A DNA stretch of 64,000 nucleotides from Acanthornis magna (taxonomy: Eukaryota; Chordata; Aves; Passeriformes; Acanthizidae): positions 992,001 to 1,056,000 of the forward strand of contig JAWUZG010000159.1 in NCBI GenBank assembly GCA_036785705.1. The letters are read 5' to 3'. The position numbers and the translations under genes were made by a program. Of this stretch, positions 12,201 to 24,600 are shown one piece after another. The stretch's first letter is position 1; every line of letters starts with the position of its first letter. The notes under the pieces are model-generated. The model saw only the letters and a program-made list of their open reading frames with translations. It made no database searches and was not told the DNA's origin.

Positions 12201-15200
12201 CACTCATCCCCTGGCAGGAGGGAACGTGGCTCGGCAGCCGGGCACACGTGAGCATGGCACGTCTCCCCCGCGCAGGTTTCCCCACGGTTACACAAGGGCA
12301 CGATTGCACAGGAGCTCTGACGTCCGGGAATAGCAATGACAAGGTGAAAATTGAGCTCTGTTCCCTGGGTGCCGGTGACCCTGCCGAGGTAGTGTCCGGC
12401 ACAGCGAGCTGGCCACGGCACTCTGCTCCCCGGCCCCGCAGGCGGCAGATAACCAGGACATGAAAGCAGGAGCCTTCCCTGCCCCCCGAGCGCGCCCCTC
12501 GCACAAAGGCTGCTCTGCTGCGGGGCTCAGACACCATCTGTCCGGTGGGGAGAAGCATCAGAGAGACCGTCTTTCCTCGGACTATTCCACTTAATGCCCT
12601 TTGGAAAACAATCCCATTCCCAGCAGGTGCTAATCTCTTGAGTGGATCCGGCTCAGCCAATGTGTTCTTCGCTGTGCCTTTGTACCAGAGCCGTGGCTCC
12701 TGCCAGCCGTCCTGCTGCCCTGCCGAGCAGGCCCGGAGCCGGCTGGGGCTGCAGCACCTTCGGGAGCCCTCAGCCCGGTTAGCTCTGGGAGGAACACTGA
12801 TGAAAGATGGATGCAAGTGGATTAGTCATTCACATCGTCTCCGGCTTTAATACACATGAATGTTTCAGCAGATTTCTGGAACGGAGAGCGCAATTCCCTG
12901 CTCTCCATCTCGTGCTGTGCGCAGCAGTCTCCCGGGGCAGGCACGGGGGTTACAGCTGTCACCGTAGCCTCTTTCATGTATTTGGAAAACGCTGAAATTG
13001 TGCTGAATGGTGTGGGGTTATTGCAGGTTCCCTGGAGCCGGTGATGAAACCAGTTTGACAGGAGGCTGCCACGGCAAGGATTAGGGCTGGAATGTGCTAG
13101 TGAGGGTTTGTTTCTGGTTAGAAAAGAGCTGGCTCTGGCCTGGACTAGGCTGGAGCCCTGCAGGTCTGTTGGGCTTTGGCCCAAGGGACAAGCGTCCCTG
13201 CCACTCCCCCCATGCTGCAGCCCCACAGCAAAGCCCAAGTGAGAGGAGAAAGAAGAGGGGATGTTCTTGTTTAATTGACCCTTTAGAATTTATGGCTGCT
13301 TCCTTCTGAGTCGAAGGTTTCAATGAATGCTCAGGGATTTGGGCAGGAACAGCACCCCAGGGCCCACAACACACCAGCACCAGCTCCAAGGGCAGGAAAG
13401 GCAGGAGAGGCAGTGGGTGGGTGGCATTCCCTGCCATTGTCATGGAGATCAGCAGCTGCTTCCCTGGAGGTCACCATTTGCATAACAGTTAGACCTGAGT
13501 CTCTGGAGTATTTGCACCTGCAGCTGCTGTCCCCAGAGCTCCTTCTTCTCCCCATGTCCCACAGCCCCTTCCCCACCCAGTTCTGAGCCTGCCTGGGGTT
13601 GCTGGTGGGGATCAGTGGGGTGAAGCTGCAGATCTGCCCTGCCCATGGGAGGGGAATTGGAACTGGATGATATTTAAGGCCCCTTCTAACCATTCTAGGA
13701 TCTGTGTTTCTATGGGGAAGGTCAGACCCGCCTTGGATGGCTGGTATCCTTGCCATGCTCCTGCGTTGGGCTTTCACCTTGACCTCCACTGCCCAGCACC
13801 GCAGGCAGTGCTGTGACCTCTGCAGTCACACTCTGTCCCTGCTGCCCTCCTTTCAGGGCTGGGAGTGGGGGTGCTGCACATGGATACGGCATCAGGGGGA
13901 GCAGGGCACAGGGAGAGCCTCTAGGATGTCTCTTCCACTCATATCACAAAGGGACCCATGGAGCTTTGTTTACAGGATCCCAGTGGCAGCCTTTGGGAAT
14001 TGCATTTTCTTTTATTCTTAAAGCTCTCAGCCGCCTTTTCCACCGTGCTTCACCTCCAGGTTCACATATGCCAGCCCCATGTGGTGAGCTGGCAGCCCAA
14101 AGGGGCTGTGGGAGCAGGTTGCTGTCGATGCAGGGCTTTGTTGTGGTCTGTGCTGAGCTGCTGCTTTTCTTTTTCCCTCCTTGTCTTGCTGCTCAGCACA
14201 AAACTGTTCCCAGCATCTCATTAACAAATGTCTGGTCATCCAGATGACTCTGCTCCTGGCCGGTGGTTGCTGTTAGATTTCTGAGCAGGAACACAGCTGT
14301 ACTTACGGTGAAGGTAAAACAGAAACAGCCTTGTTTTCAAGGGAAACATTGCCTCGTGATGAGAATGCCTGGGTTGGGAGTCAGATGCTGTGGCTCATGC
14401 TGCTGGCTCGCACACAGCTCTGGGAAAGGCACTTAACCTCCCCGTACCTCTGTTGATCCATCTGGGAACAATGCTGACTTATCCCATGGGAGGTTTTGGG
14501 GGACCAGCTCATTTTTGATAAAAGACATGAGGATCCTTGGGTTGGAAAGGCTGTTGAGCATGCTGAGGAGGTTGTTCAGGGTGTCTGTCTCACTGGGCTG
14601 GCTGGGTAACGGGGCTGTGGGGAAGCTCCACAGCTCCTGCTGGAGTCCAAGTGTCTGTGTCAAAGTTTGACCAGGTGCCACCATTTCACCTGAATACTCC
14701 CAGTAGAGCCTGGTTCTTCTTGGCTGGTTTTCAGACCTTTGTCCTGGTATCTTGGTAGCCTCCATATCCTTCACCCCCTTGTGCAGGGCAGGCTTTGCCA
14801 GAGCCCTCTGCTCTCCTGCCTCACCAGAGGCCAGATGGGAGTTTATTGCCCACATCTGCTTCCTTCACCTGCCCTCATGGCTCGGTGTCACGGAATCCTC
14901 CTTCCCCAAGTGCTGGGGCTTGTCTTGAAAGGGGAACCCACTCTGCTCTGCTCACTCTGAATGGGATCCAGCAACTGTTCTCCCTTCTGTGCAGGCAGCA
15001 GTGGTGAATGAAACCAAATAAACAAATGAGAGCCTCAAATTTTAGGTGTTCCCCTTCCCAGGTCAGGATGCGAGTGCTGAGCCAGATCTCATGCTTCTTT
15101 GGTCTGCTCTCCCACCTGAGACAGCACTTTAGGTCAGACCTGTTCCTCTTGCCTCTTTGCCACAGGGTTGTGTGGGCACTGGGCAGTGTATAAATGGTTG

Positions 15201-18200
15201 CAGCATCCCCCACAGTGCTGGGTTGCAGTTTGGGGCTCTGTGTGTGTACAGAGAACTTTTGGCACTGCAGAACCTCCCTGCCCCAGCCCTGTGGGGTGGT
15301 GGAACCTGACTCTCCAGGTCCTCTGTCTCCTGCAAGCAGCATGTGCAGCAGGAGGGAAGCACCCCCTGCCCCAACTCCTCCAGCAAGAAAACGTGGATTC
15401 CTTCCCCAGGTCTGGGGAGGAGAGGCAAAGGCAAGGGATTGCCTCTTGCATAGGAATAAGGTCTCTGCTTCCTCATTGCCTGCCCCAGAGCATCCTCCTC
15501 TCGGATGTGTCAGTCACCCGGGGTGGGGAAGGGGATGTGACGGGTGTTCTGATGGAACAGCCTGTCCTCTCGGGTGGAAGAGGCCCACGGGTTGAGACAC
15601 TGACGTGCTGTTGCTACCACAGTCCTTGTGATCGACTCAGGAATTCCAAATATTTCCTCTCAGATAAAGGTGACTGGGGGAGGCCAGAAATATCTGGACG
15701 TGTCTGGGCAAGCCTGAGATCCAAACACCAGGCCAGAGAGGTCAGGATCAGTCCTGGGAGTGCTGGGCTTCAGGTGCGGAGCAGCCGGGATGGTGTGGGA
15801 ACAGAGCAAGCTGCCTTTCCCTAACCTTCAACCCGCCCCCAGCATGGGCAGGGAGGACGCTCCTGCCTGTTTTCCCACTCCCTCTGGTCTGGGATCTGGT
15901 TCCCAGGGGACACATCTGGGATTGAAGTTGTGCAGGGGCTGAGCTGTCACAGCTCCTAGGGTGGTTTCCCCGGGGAAGGGCAAGGCACTCTCCTCGGGTC
16001 CCTTACAGCCCCCAGCTGTGGCTCCAGCAGCTGCTGCTCCCTTTCTGAGGGAAGGAGAGGGGCTCACGTCCCCCCCCCCCCGCCTGTGCCGGGCTCTGGC
16101 TGTGCTCCTCTCCGCCTGTAGCACCCGATAGCTCTGCGTTCACTGTGCACCATTTATCTCTCCTTCAGCAAACACTTCCTTTTCTTGGAAGCAAGGACTT
16201 CTTGGAACTGCCTTTCCCCAAGCTCGGTGGCACATGCCATGGAAAAAGCAGCATGGAGAACTGGCTGCCAGCTCTCCTTGGCTCCCTGCCCTGCTAGGGG
16301 GGCCTTCTCCTGGTGCCTGCCCCACGGAGAGGCTGGGTAGATGTGTGGCCCTGTCCACCACTGCAGCCTTCCTGGGCACAGTGGGGACGTCCCTGCTGTG
16401 GGTCAGGAGGAGCCTGTGGAGATGTGTGGGACTCTAAGTGGGGCAAGTCCTACTGAATCCCTGAGGAAAGCGGATTTTCTGGGGAATACGTCACAAGGGT
16501 GCAGCCACCTTCCTCCAGCTGAGCACTCTGCAGCACCAGGTGCTGTGAGCAAGTGGCTGGGACTTGTGTCCAAGGGAAGGACCATCCCTGGAGCAAGGGC
16601 CCTGGCACTGAGAGATCAAAACATATGCTGAGTTGGAAGGGACCCTCAAGGATCATCAGGTCCATCTCCTGGCCCTGCACAGGACAGCCCAGCAATCCCA
16701 CCATGTGCCTGAGAGCATTGTCCAAATGCTCCTTGAACATTCAGGCTTGGTGCCATGACCACTGCCCTGGGGAGCCAACTCCAATGCCCAATCAGCCTCT
16801 GAGTGAAGAGCCTTTTTGTCTAATATCCAACCGAAATCTCCCCAGATACAGATGTTGTAGAGGTGGTGGTTTTTGGACAGGGCTGTGCCTTCTTCCCCAG
16901 TTCACTGTGCCCTCCATCCCTGCCAGCCTGCTCTCAGTTTGCTGCCACTGCAATGCCCTGTCACGGCTCCATGCTCATCACCACCTATCAGCAGAGGGAT
17001 TTCCTGTGCCAGAATTTAAACTATCTCCTTCTTGGGTTTGGGCTCTCCTCCTGTCCCTCTCCTGCAGCACATCACTGGCTCTTTCCTGGGTGAGTGGGCT
17101 GGCAGCAGGCAGCAGCCCTCACCTTTCTCCCTGGACAGCACCTGCCTGTGAGCTCCATCCTGCCCATTCCTGCAGGACCAGGACACAGTTCAACACTTCC
17201 ACAGACCCCCTGCCAGCTGGCAGGCACTGTGGGAAGCGAGCTGCCTTCTGCCACTCTGTGTAGGTGATGGGAGTCACGGGGATGACTGTCATATCACTGA
17301 AGAGGACTCTGAGTGAGGTGGTGGCAGTGACGCACCCCAGGGTGAGTTAGCAAAGACCCTGTGTCCCAACACTCTGCCCTTGGGTCTGTGAGTACCTCCT
17401 CGTGGTCACGGGGTGTAGAAGGCAGCTGGGGGAGGTGTCTGGTGGGAGGTGGAGAAGACCTTTGGTGGCAGAGGCGGGTGCTGAGGTACACAGCTCATCA
17501 GGGACCCAATCTCTTGTGGTGGGAGGGACACAGCCCAGCTCCCTGCTGCACACCCTGCTGTGAAAAGCTGTGTGTCGAAGGTGTGTGGCAAGGTGAGGAG
17601 ATACCCACAAACTGTGGCCATGCTGGGCCTGTTTGGGAGGAGCTGGGAGATTTGGCACCATGTTCCATGAATGAGAGGCACCTGGATACCGGCCATGACC
17701 TGGGCACCAAACCCCTGCAGTCCTGCAGCCACAGGCAGAGCAGTGCAGGCAGAGCTGCCAGACCAGGCAGGCAGGGATGCTCCCCCTGCCTGCACAGAGG
17801 CCGTGGTGAGCCGTGACATGAGCACAGCGTCAGCTGGGCTTATCTCTGCTTTCCCAGAGCAGCCGGGTTACTGGAACTGCATTCACTTATCAGGGAACAG
17901 GGGATCTTGTTGGGAAGATGAGCTCAAGGTGCGACAGCATCAAGGCCCTGCTGACGCTGAGGTGCTGGCAATCCCTGAGCCTGGAGCTCGCAGCTCCCTC
18001 TCCCTCTGGCCCTGTAGCTCCTGCTCAGCCCTGATAAACCTGAGAGATCCTGGGTCATGTGTTTCCCTGCTGCCTACCCGGGGACCCCTCCTGCCCTGCT
18101 GTGCACAGCCCAGGGACCCCAGCAGCTCTCTTTACAATGGGCCGAGGTCTTCGCAGCTCCTGCTGCTGCTGGAGATGAAGGGCTGGAGGCGGCCGGCTCG

Positions 18201-18929
18201 GACGAGCTGGGCCGGAGTGACTGCATTCCTGGCCAAGCCTTGTGCTTGGCCTGCTCTCCTGAAGCCGTGGGAAGGCAGTAGCTTGGCGACCCAGCGTCTG
18301 CCTTCGCCGCAGGGATTCATGAAATCCATCTCATGTTGTGGAGTAACCTGTGAGGGCCAGGACATGGGAGTAGGAGGTGGGAGGCTCCGCTGTGGACACG
18401 AAATCACTGGGGGGGATGCACGGTGTGGGCTCCCGCAGCCGTGGACACCGGCCCTGCTGCTGCTTCCACAGGCCTCGGTCAGTGAAGGGAGCCCAGCGGG
18501 TTCCCACTGCAATGATTTCTATCACACTTGGATGCTAATTTTAGAGAGCCAAGAGCACGTGATGCATCCCCTGCCCTGCCTGCGTGGTGTTCTCCTCACA
18601 AATCCTTTCTGGCATCCTCTTCTCTCATGACTGTGCTTCCCCCCTTGCCCTCTGTGCATGATTCAGAGCGAGGAAGCACAAGGCATCTGTCATCTGCCCG
18701 GTCTCCACCACCATTTTCCTGCCAGCCTTCCTGCCCTTTCCCTCTGTGCTCCACTCCCACCCCTCTGCTCACCACTCTCCTCTTCCCACAGGAGCGCTTT
18801 GTGGACCTCTATGGGAACGATGCTGCTGCCGAGGTGAGGAAAGGCCAGGAGACCTTCAACAAATGGCTCCTGACCGGGGCGACGGTGGCCGGAGTGCTTC
18901 TGCTGGGATCCCTGCTGAGCCGCAAGTGA
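3263..18929 (+). CDS. BCL2L1: Bcl-xL, anti-apoptotic Bcl-2 family protein (two coding exons)
   Basis: Coding exons are 3263-3817 and 18792-18929, joined in phase 0 after the 185th codon, giving 230 residues (chicken Bcl-xL is 229). Bcl-xL sits in the outer mitochondrial membrane and binds BH3 domains of Bax, Bak and BH3-only proteins to block cytochrome c release. The BH4 helix is at about 4-24, followed by an acidic unstructured loop (about 25-82). BH3 is at 84-99 (ALREAGDEFELRY), BH1 at 127-146 (NWGRIVAFFSFGG), BH2 at 178-193 (across the exon junction), and the tail anchor at about 206-226 with terminal SRK. Donor is TGG/GTAAGA, acceptor CCCACAG/GAG. The ATG at 3263 is chosen because the conserved N-terminus begins there; the frame opens two codons earlier only through a GTG. 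The phase-0 junction inside BH2 and the very large intron are as in mammals. Confidence 0.97.
3623..3634 (+). promoter_or_regulatory. BCL2L1: Internal splice donor for the Bcl-xS isoform
   Basis: Within the first coding exon, GAGCAG/GTAGTG has its GT at 3629-3630 after codon Q122. Joining this donor to the exon at 18792 would remove exactly 63 residues (123-185), including BH1 and most of BH2, in frame. That is the known structure of pro-apoptotic Bcl-xS in mammals. Use of the site is inferred. Confidence 0.6.
7665..7960 (+). mobile_element. CR1 LINE 3' fragment
   Basis: The stretch carries typical CR1 end phrases: GCCTGGAGAAGAGAGGGCTC, then ACAGGTTGCCCAGTGAAGCTG and GGTTGGATGGGGCTTTGAGC. 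It lies in plus orientation, is 5'-truncated, and has lost the final short tandem tail. No intact reverse transcriptase remains. Confidence 0.85.
13631..13715 (+). mobile_element. CR1 LINE terminal fragment
   Basis: Only the last part of a CR1 remains, recognisable by GGAACTGGATGATATTTAAG, CCCTTCTAACCATTCTAGGA and a decayed tail. It lies in plus orientation inside the BCL2L1 intron. Confidence 0.7.
16620..16865 (-). mobile_element. CR1 LINE 3' fragment, reversed
   Basis: Plus-strand phrases such as TTGGAAGGGACCCTCAAGGA and AGAGCATTGTCCAAATGCTC are the complement of the CR1 3' region. It is 5'-truncated, diverged, and inserted antisense within the BCL2L1 intron. Confidence 0.85.
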
Positions 18930-19255
18930 GCCACCGCCGAGCCCCCCGTAGCCAGGATGGCTGCGCCTTCACCGCCACATCCACTACACTCCGCTCCCGA
19001 GCACCATCACCGGCGTGGGGGGGCAGCCCCTCCATCCCGGCCGAGCACCCTGCTCCATGGAGTTTCCTCCCTCGTGCCGCCAGCTCCTTTTATTGTAGCC
19101 TGTCTTATTTACTGTTCCGTTGTGTTTTAAAGGCGCTGAGGCCAATGCAGCACTTCAGCCACCAGCCCCCAGCGCTGGGGAGATCCAGGCAGCTGGGGGG
19201 GGCACAGGCTAGAAGGTTCCCAGCCCTGCAGGGTCCTCCAAATAATTTGGAAGAG

Positions 19256-19261
19256 AATAAA
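19256..19261 (+). terminator. Proximal poly(A) signal of BCL2L1
   Basis: AATAAA, about 330 bases after the stop codon. A TG-rich tract (19275-19305) follows, as expected for a cleavage-site downstream element. Confidence 0.5.
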
Positions 19262-20523
19262 CAGACTTATTTTTGCATGTGTGAGTGCGTGCGTGTGTGT
19301 AGATGTGTCACTAATATAAAGTTCCCCAGCCAGAGCAAGGGTCAGGCTCCGTGCCCCCGTCTCTGGCATGCTCAGGCACCGGGAAGAGGCAGGCTGCCCA
19401 GTGGGATGGAGCTTCCCTGCAGCATCACTATCCCGTCCTTGCTTCTCCGGTCAGAGCTCATCCCTGTGGCAGGGGGAGCAGGAGGAAGAGGCAGAGGCAA
19501 GTGATGAGGAGTTCTGCCTTTGGTCAGCCCCCCCGAATTCCCTTCTCTCCAGATATCAGCTGCTGGGAGCTGCGGCGTGTTCCAGATGAGGATGGTGTGC
19601 CAGGCCCAGAGCGGTGCCTGGTTTGAAGGGTTCTTTGTCCTCTTCCTCCTCCTCACTCTGAATGTAGATGGCTGTGGGACAGTGCTCATCCCTCTCCAGG
19701 CTGGCAAAGGAAAGAGGCAGGAGAGGGGGAGAGTGCTTGGCCCTGGCATAAGGGGCTTTGCAGAGAGCTGGAGCTGTGGTGTCCAGGAATCCAGAGCCAG
19801 GGATTGGAAGGGACAGGGGAAGGGTCACCATGGGGGTGGCAAAGCCCAGGATGCAGATGATTCAGGGGACCAGCAGGGAAGCAAGCCCAGGGGAGATGGG
19901 AGTGGGGGCTGGTGCTGGCTGAGAGCCATCTCCACCTCTGGGGAGCCTCTTTGGGGACAGTAGGAGCTGTTGGCCTCTCCGGTGCTGTCCCACATGTTCC
20001 CAGTCCCATAGTGCAGGCAGATCCCTGTCCCCATGCGTGGCTGTGACGGGTGCATGCAGTGACTTGAGGTGTCTGGCTTCCCTTCCCCTCATCCCCACGC
20101 TGCTCCTGCTGCTGCCGGAGCAGGGAACCTCCGGCCTTTGAGCTGAAATTAGCTTCCAGAATAAACCCCCTCATCCTTCAGAGCCCACCGCGGGCAGACA
20201 CAGCTGTCCACAGCTTGTCCGTGTACATACCGCCCGTGCTCTGCTGTACATATACGAGTAGTTTTTAATTCATTTGTGAATACTATTAATGCTATTTTTG
20301 TTATCTTGTCTGTCCGTATTTATGTGTGGGGCCGTGCTCCCTGCAGAGGCCAAGCTGGGATGGAGGTGGGGGAGAACCGGAGGCTCCAGGGGGAGGGCTC
20401 ACTTGGCCACTGAGCACGGACTCGCGCTCCCCATGTCGGACCCGCTCAGATCCCGCACGGGGAGCACGAGGATTAGCATTAGCCCATTGAACGCTTCGGT
20501 TTGCAGGTGGAGGTGAATCCACA

Positions 20524-20529
20524 AATAAA
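20524..20529 (+). terminator. Distal poly(A) signal of BCL2L1
   Basis: AATAAA followed by a G/T-rich stretch (GCTGGTGGTGCTGTGGTCTT) that fits a cleavage downstream element. It is the last signal before the convergent BPI-like gene. Confidence 0.6.
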
Positions 20530-20550
20530 TTTGTCATTCGAGCTGCTGGT

Positions 20551-21449
20551 GGTGCTGTGGTCTTTGCAATCGTCAGGAATTTGAGCAACTTCGGGCCCGA
20601 AGGAGTTGCCTTCAGCGGGACGGATGGATGGATGGGGATGGGGTCCTCTCCCTGCCCAGGGAAGGGTTGGGGTGCTCCAAGGGCAGTTTGCTGTGTTCCG
20701 CAGGAATGGTGGTGTGGCATTAAGGGGTGATGGGGGCAGGAGAGCCCAGGGAGGCTCTTAGCTGGGCTGGGGGTGCTGTTTTTGGGGACATGGGCTTAGC
20801 ACCCACAGTCACGTTGGAAGGAGGAGGGCAGGGCACTCACAGCCCCTCTGGCACCCACAGCCCCTCGCATTCCTGGGGCAACCTCTTGAAAGAACACCTC
20901 TTTGTGCAGGGCTCATTCCAGCACGGTTCGGACCACACAAATACTCGGGCTTTTTTGGGATGCCACAAGCATGGGGAACACCGAACCACCCCACCTCCCT
21001 CCCACGGCAGGACGCACCCAGCTCAGCCTTCCCCAGACCCCGTCCCCTGTCCTTTCCGGGGGACCCCGGGAGCGTGAGGGGCAGCGGCCGGGCCCTGTCG
21101 GGCTCCGTGGGCTGGCGGGACGCGGAGGCAGCCGTGGACACGAGCACCATCCCGTGGGCAGCGGGAGGAGCTGCCGCGGAGCTGCGGCCGCAGCGGCTGC
21201 GGGGAGCGGGAGCCGGGGAACCCCCGCGGCCAGCACAGCATTGGCGAGGACTGGGGGGAACCCTGTTGCGGTGGCACAGCCAGTCCCCGAGGGCCATCAG
21301 TCCCCTCCCCAGGCGCCCGAAGCCCACCCCGGCACAGGCAGAGCCCCTCGCAGCCGGGGACACAGCGATGCCCCATCGTGGAGCCGGGAATGGGACCCTG
21401 CCTGGGAGACGTGGCTGAGGGGCTCCCCAAGACACCCCACAGCACGTAG
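20551..21449. other. Intergenic spacer between convergent genes
   Basis: This lies between the 3' ends of BCL2L1 and the BPI-like gene. A GC- and CpG-rich block (about 21050-21260) contains overlapping open frames on both strands but no domain or exon signals that I can support. Confidence 0.5.
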
Positions 21450-21468
21450 CGCTGAGACAAGCTCCCTC

Positions 21469-21474
21469 TTTAAT
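21469..21474 (-). terminator. Poly(A) signal (ATTAAA) of the BPI-like gene
   Basis: ATTAAA on the minus strand, 134 bases beyond the stop codon of the BPI-like gene; cleavage is expected near 21450. Confidence 0.5.
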
Positions 21475-21607
21475 CCCTGCCGAGGATGGGGGGGTCTGTG
21501 GGTCCCGTGGATGGGGGGCTCTGCCAGGCACGGGGTCACGATGGCATCAGGATGGTGACGGGGACACGGCTGGCAGGGGATGGCGGGTTCCCATGAGGCA
21601 GGTGGTC

Positions 21608-24600
21608 TCATGGCTCGTACTGCAGGTCCGTGGCGATGAGCACAAAGCCCTGTAGAGAGTCAGGGTGAGAGGGGGGACGTAGAGGACATGGGGGACACCA
21701 GGGTAAGGGGACAGTGGTGGCACCCACCTGCTCCAGCGAGAGCTGGGGTCTGATCAGGCTGAGGCCGTGTGGGAGGGGCAGGGGGAAGCCAGCCCGAAGC
21801 CACTCTGTGGGGAGACAAAGTCATAGGGGTGGCCCTGGTGCAGCCGTGGGGGACAGGGCAGGGACAAGGCGGGGACAGCACTCACTGTTTGCCCGGGGCA
21901 CCCCAAAAAGCCACAGCCCAAACTTCAGCAGGGTCTCCAGACGCTTCACCTGTGGGACAAGCAGGCCCTAAGCCCAGCACGGAGCAAGCAGAGGGGTCCA
22001 TGGTGCTCAGCCCCCTGCCAGACTTGCTATGCATGGGGTCCACAGCACCCCAGATTTTCCCCAGACCCTGCTCCCAAGGTGATGTGCAATCCAAGGCTCC
22101 CCTTGGCTTTCCCAGCACAGCCACTCACCTCCACTGGGCCCACGTTTGATGCCACCTGTGTCACGCTGAGCCTGGAGGACAAGATCAGGGTCAGAGCCAG
22201 GCACAGGGATGGGAACTGTCCCGTCCCAGGGTAGGGACAGGCCTCAGCCTAGTGGGAGCAGGACCCCAGCAGAGCGGGTCCAGCTGAGGACCTACTGCCA
22301 GGACAGCTGGCACAGAGGAGAGCCAAGGGCAGGATGGGGCCTGAGCAGGCAACACAGGACTCAGGGAGGCAAATGGACAGAGGTAGGGAATGGGGGAGCT
22401 CTCCAGGTATGTCCCAGGGGAGCTCAGACCCAGCTCAGGGTCAGGCACTAACCCTATCAGTCTCACAGTGCCCCCGAGCCTGTTCCTGGTGATGGTCGGC
22501 TTCCCTGTCACGTTGGCGTCCTGCAGCAAGAAGAGATGTTGGAGAGACCAGGGCAGTGTCTGCAACCCAGCATCATCCAGCTGACCCCAGTATCCCCCAG
22601 CATCATCCAGCTGACCCCAGTATCCCCCAGTATCCTCCAGCACGGCTCCAGCCACGAGCACAGGCATACGAGCCCCAGCCAAGTCCTTTGGGGTCCCCAA
22701 GGTTCCAGATCCATGGCAGCAGCAGCCACTCACAATGTTCAGCAGAAAGACAGGCACACGGGTGGCATTGGGCAGCACCACAAAGGCCTCTGCAGAGCTG
22801 AAGAGGGTCCCGTGCAGGGCGTCAGGCTGGCAGGAGAGCAGGGGCTGCCGGCGGGCCCAGAGGTGCAGCTCCATGGGCTGGTCTGGATAGTGCTCCTGCA
22901 GCTGGGAGGGACAGGGCAGGGATGGCACAAAGCCACACTGGCACTGCCACCACCATGGGCACCAGCCTGGCCCCCAGCTGACCCCTTTCATTGCCTAGGT
23001 CCCATATGTCCATTACTGTCCTGCCCCCATCCTGTCCTGCCTGTGTCCCATTCTGTCTGCATCCCATAGTGCCCACAACACATCCCATTTCCACCTCACC
23101 CCATTCCCTGTCCTCTCCCTCCTGCATCCCGTTTGACCACCCCATGTCCCATCCCACCTGCAACCTTTCCCTCCTGCATCCCACCCCTCCTGTGCCCCAT
23201 CCCCTGTCCCATCCCTCCTGCATCTTTTTATATCTGTGTCCCACCCTCCAGCATCCCATTACATCTTCTGTTTCTCCTGCAATCCCATCTTGTGTCCCAT
23301 CCCATGCCCCATCCCACATGCATCCTGTCCCACTCCATGTCCTACCTGTGTCTCCTTCTCCATGTCCCATCTCACTCACCTGGGGGGAGAAGACCTCCAT
23401 GCTCTTGGTCCTCAGCTGGAGCGGGAACTGCTTTGGGAGCTGGAAGGCAGGGAGGGATCAGGGTGCTGGGGCTAGCAGAGCATGGGGACACCCCAGTGGG
23501 ACCCCAGCAGGGACTGCTCTGCCCTCCAGCCATCCCTACCATGTCACTGGAGATGTTCCTGCGCAGGGCCCCGGCTGTGAAGTATGTGAAAGCAGCCGAG
23601 TTGGCGACAAACTCAGTGACAGCCAACAGCAGCATGGGCTCGTGTGCCATGGGCAGTGTCTTGGGCAGGGGCGTGGGCAAAGCCACGGGCAGTGCCATGG
23701 GCAGTGCCACGGGCAGTGCCACGGGCAGCGCCACAGGTCTCTGCTGGTACGTGCCCACCCTGAAGATCTCTCCCTGCACAGACACATGAGGATCAGCCAG
23801 GCTCCCCTGTTCCCAAATCTGCCCCAGGGATGCCCAGGATATCATTACCTTGAGGGCAATGTCCCCATATTCCTCTGTGAAGGCTGGCGGTCCCAGCAGG
23901 GAGTGGTCAATGGCAGCAAAGGCGTCCAGCTGCGTGGACACTGCAGGGACACAGGGGTGGTCAGGAGGAGTCAGACCACCAGCCCCCTCCCACAGTCTGG
24001 CTCCGTCAGGATCCAGCCCCACAGTGGGGTCCTGCAGAGCCTGCTGGGCACCAGTCCAGTCCACAGCTCCCCAGGACCACCCTGCCCGTCCCCAGTCCTG
24101 GGGCCCTTCACCCACCTTTCATGTGTTTCAGGACAGCATCCAGCCTGTCAATGCCCCTTTGGAGTGCAAGGCAGAGCTGGAAGCAGAGCAGGGTGTCAGC
24201 AAGCCAGGGATAGAGGTCTCCAAACCTCTCACTGGGCTGGAGGGGAACAGGGACACGGACACCCCAGGGCACAGGGGCCGAGCACCCACCTGCTTGTTCA
24301 GCTTCTCCCTCAGGGTTCTCTGGAGCAGTGGTGCCAGCAGGTTGTAGAGCCAACTGTGGGACAGAGTGGGGTGATCAGTTCACCTCATGGCATCCACCCA
24401 CCCTCCCCCAGCCCACCACCCCAGCTGGGGCACCAGGAGTCCTTGCATGCCAGGGACAGGACGGAGTAGGGGTCTTGGCATCACCTGTATCCACGGTGAA
24501 ACTCCATCTGCAGGTCAGTGCCGTGGGTGTCACAGCCGGTGCTCCAAACTGTGGGGTGGCCGCCACCATCGTCACTCACCCCCAGCACCGCTGCCATTGC

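Larger units (their letters stand above)
3818..18791 (+). other. BCL2L1: Large intron of BCL2L1
   Basis: Fifteen kilobases separate the two coding exons. I found no convincing coding exon on either strand. The intron holds three degraded CR1 fragments (listed separately), poly-pyrimidine tracts and a run of about 14 C near 16069. Retention of the intron start extends the frame to 4021, a Bcl-x-beta-like alternative C-terminus. Confidence 0.8.
18930..20550 (+). other. BCL2L1: BCL2L1 3' UTR
   Basis: Sequence after the stop is non-coding. It ends in an AT-rich section (about 20225-20320) holding a CTGTACATATACGAG stretch and a T-rich block, and then AATAAA at 20524. This matches the long (over 1.5 kb) BCL2L1 trailer known in mammals. 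An earlier AATAAA at 19256 could give a short form. Confidence 0.7.

Noticed and set aside
17671..18630. 319-codon open frame inside the BCL2L1 intron
   Set aside because: No domain and no consistent splice context; it ends just before the true second exon.
22991..24469. 492-codon open frame on the plus strand
   Set aside because: It runs antisense across six verified exons and the pyrimidine-rich introns of the BPI-like gene; no domain, and the repeat composition explains the openness.
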